NCBI RefSeq assembly: GCF_000740795.1
Contig: NZ_JGYG01000004.1
Span: 124,001-188,000 of the forward strand
DNA length: 64,000 nt
DNA from: Haematobacter massiliensis
GTDB taxonomy: Bacteria > Pseudomonadota > Alphaproteobacteria > Rhodobacterales > Rhodobacteraceae
Reading direction: 5' to 3'
How positions within the stretch are numbered: the stretch's first letter is position 1; each line of letters opens with the position of its first letter. The translations under genes and the position numbers were made by a program. Positions 63,759 to 64,000 of this stretch are shown here, in pieces. A model generated the notes under the pieces. The model was not told the DNA's origin and did no database searches. It was given only the letters and a program-made list of their open reading frames with translations.

Positions 63759-64000
63759 CCCAGATATTCGATAACTGGCTGGGCTTCATGCCCGACCTTC
63801 TGAACGGTCTCTACCTGACGCTGATCATCTCCTTCGGCGCCATCGCGCTTGCCACCGTCTTCGGGCTGATCATCGAGGCGATGCGGTGGGGCGAACATCC
63901 GATCCTGACGGCCAGCAACACCGTTCTGGTGGTCGTGCTGCGCGGTATCCCGACGCTGGTGTTCATCTACTATGTCTATTTCGTCTTTCCCGTGATCGGG
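63755..64000 (+). CDS. polar amino acid ABC transporter permease, cut by window edge
   Basis: 82 codons visible of a second HisQ/GlnP-type permease: MTQIFDNWLGFMPDLLNGLY, then a hydrophobic segment and VLRGIPTLVFIYYVYFVFP, the family's conserved helix 2 region. The gene continues to the right. It overlaps the preceding permease by 4 bases, so the two subunits are coupled. Confidence 0.9.
   Translation, partial: MTQIFDNWLGFMPDLLNGLYLTLIISFGAIALATVFGLIIEAMRWGEHPILTASNTVLVVVLRGIPTLVFIYYVYFVFPVIG

Overview
The window is high-GC DNA with compact operons, many 1-8 bp gene overlaps and a very large share of ABC importers and aromatic/sulfur catabolic genes. The gene set (phenylacetyl-CoA epoxidase cluster with PaaX, malonyl-CoA synthetase, AAHS-type aromatic transporter, several SsuABC/TauABC-type importers) and the style of the proteins fit a metabolically versatile alphaproteobacterium, most likely Rhodobacterales. 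No rRNA, phage, integrase, transposase or CRISPR array was recognised. The only RNA gene found is a tRNA-Val at 58027-58102.

Layout. 1-9339: phenylacetate catabolism. paaK (cut by the left edge) and a TetR regulator run rightward and converge on a leftward paaX-paaABCDE-(PaaA/PaaC-like)-paaZ operon. 9648-15158: a spermidine/putrescine-type ABC importer and a YtcJ-like amidohydrolase. 15441-16961: matB, followed by about 2 kb without a recognisable gene. 18951-21101: a probable cyclic-imide hydrolase with a small CxxC protein and a COG0523/CobW-type GTPase. 21193-25018: mobA (3-hydroxybenzoate 4-hydroxylase), an aromatic acid transporter and a MarR regulator. 25307-31333: a nitrate/sulfonate-type ABC importer, a small exported protein and leftward tauABC. 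31585-32880: Blh-type persulfide-handling fusion. 33717-37362: a three-subunit molybdenum aldehyde oxidoreductase with an Fe-S-type FAD subunit.

37688-39230 is a lower-GC patch holding a YcaC-like isochorismatase-family hydrolase and, divergent to it, an HxlR-family regulator that appears broken by frameshifts. 39231-44567: a branched-chain-amino-acid-type ABC importer (five genes) divergent from an SDR gene, with stacked palindromes between them. 45547-48397: RraA-like protein, DapA-family lyase, a remnant of an oligopeptide-type ABC ATPase, and a cytidine-deaminase-fold protein. 48875-56733: one long leftward series with an acyl-CoA-dehydrogenase-like flavoprotein, an SsuD-type monooxygenase, SsuABC, and then a YcnI/CopCD copper pair whose 5' end carries a threefold 19-bp repeat.

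56760-58555 is gene-poor and contains an uninterrupted array of 62 copies of the heptamer GGTCGAA plus the tRNA. From 58556 to the right edge lies a TetR regulator, an HpaI-type aldolase, a RidA protein, a threonine-dehydratase-type PLP enzyme and a polar amino acid ABC importer (cut by the right edge). Two promoters in this block carry a near-identical 19-bp operator at the same place relative to the -10 box, so this looks like one regulon for import and breakdown of a hydroxylated amino acid. The operator-defined regulon, the imidase/metallochaperone trio, the decayed HxlR gene and the two tandem-repeat loci are the observations most worth following up.
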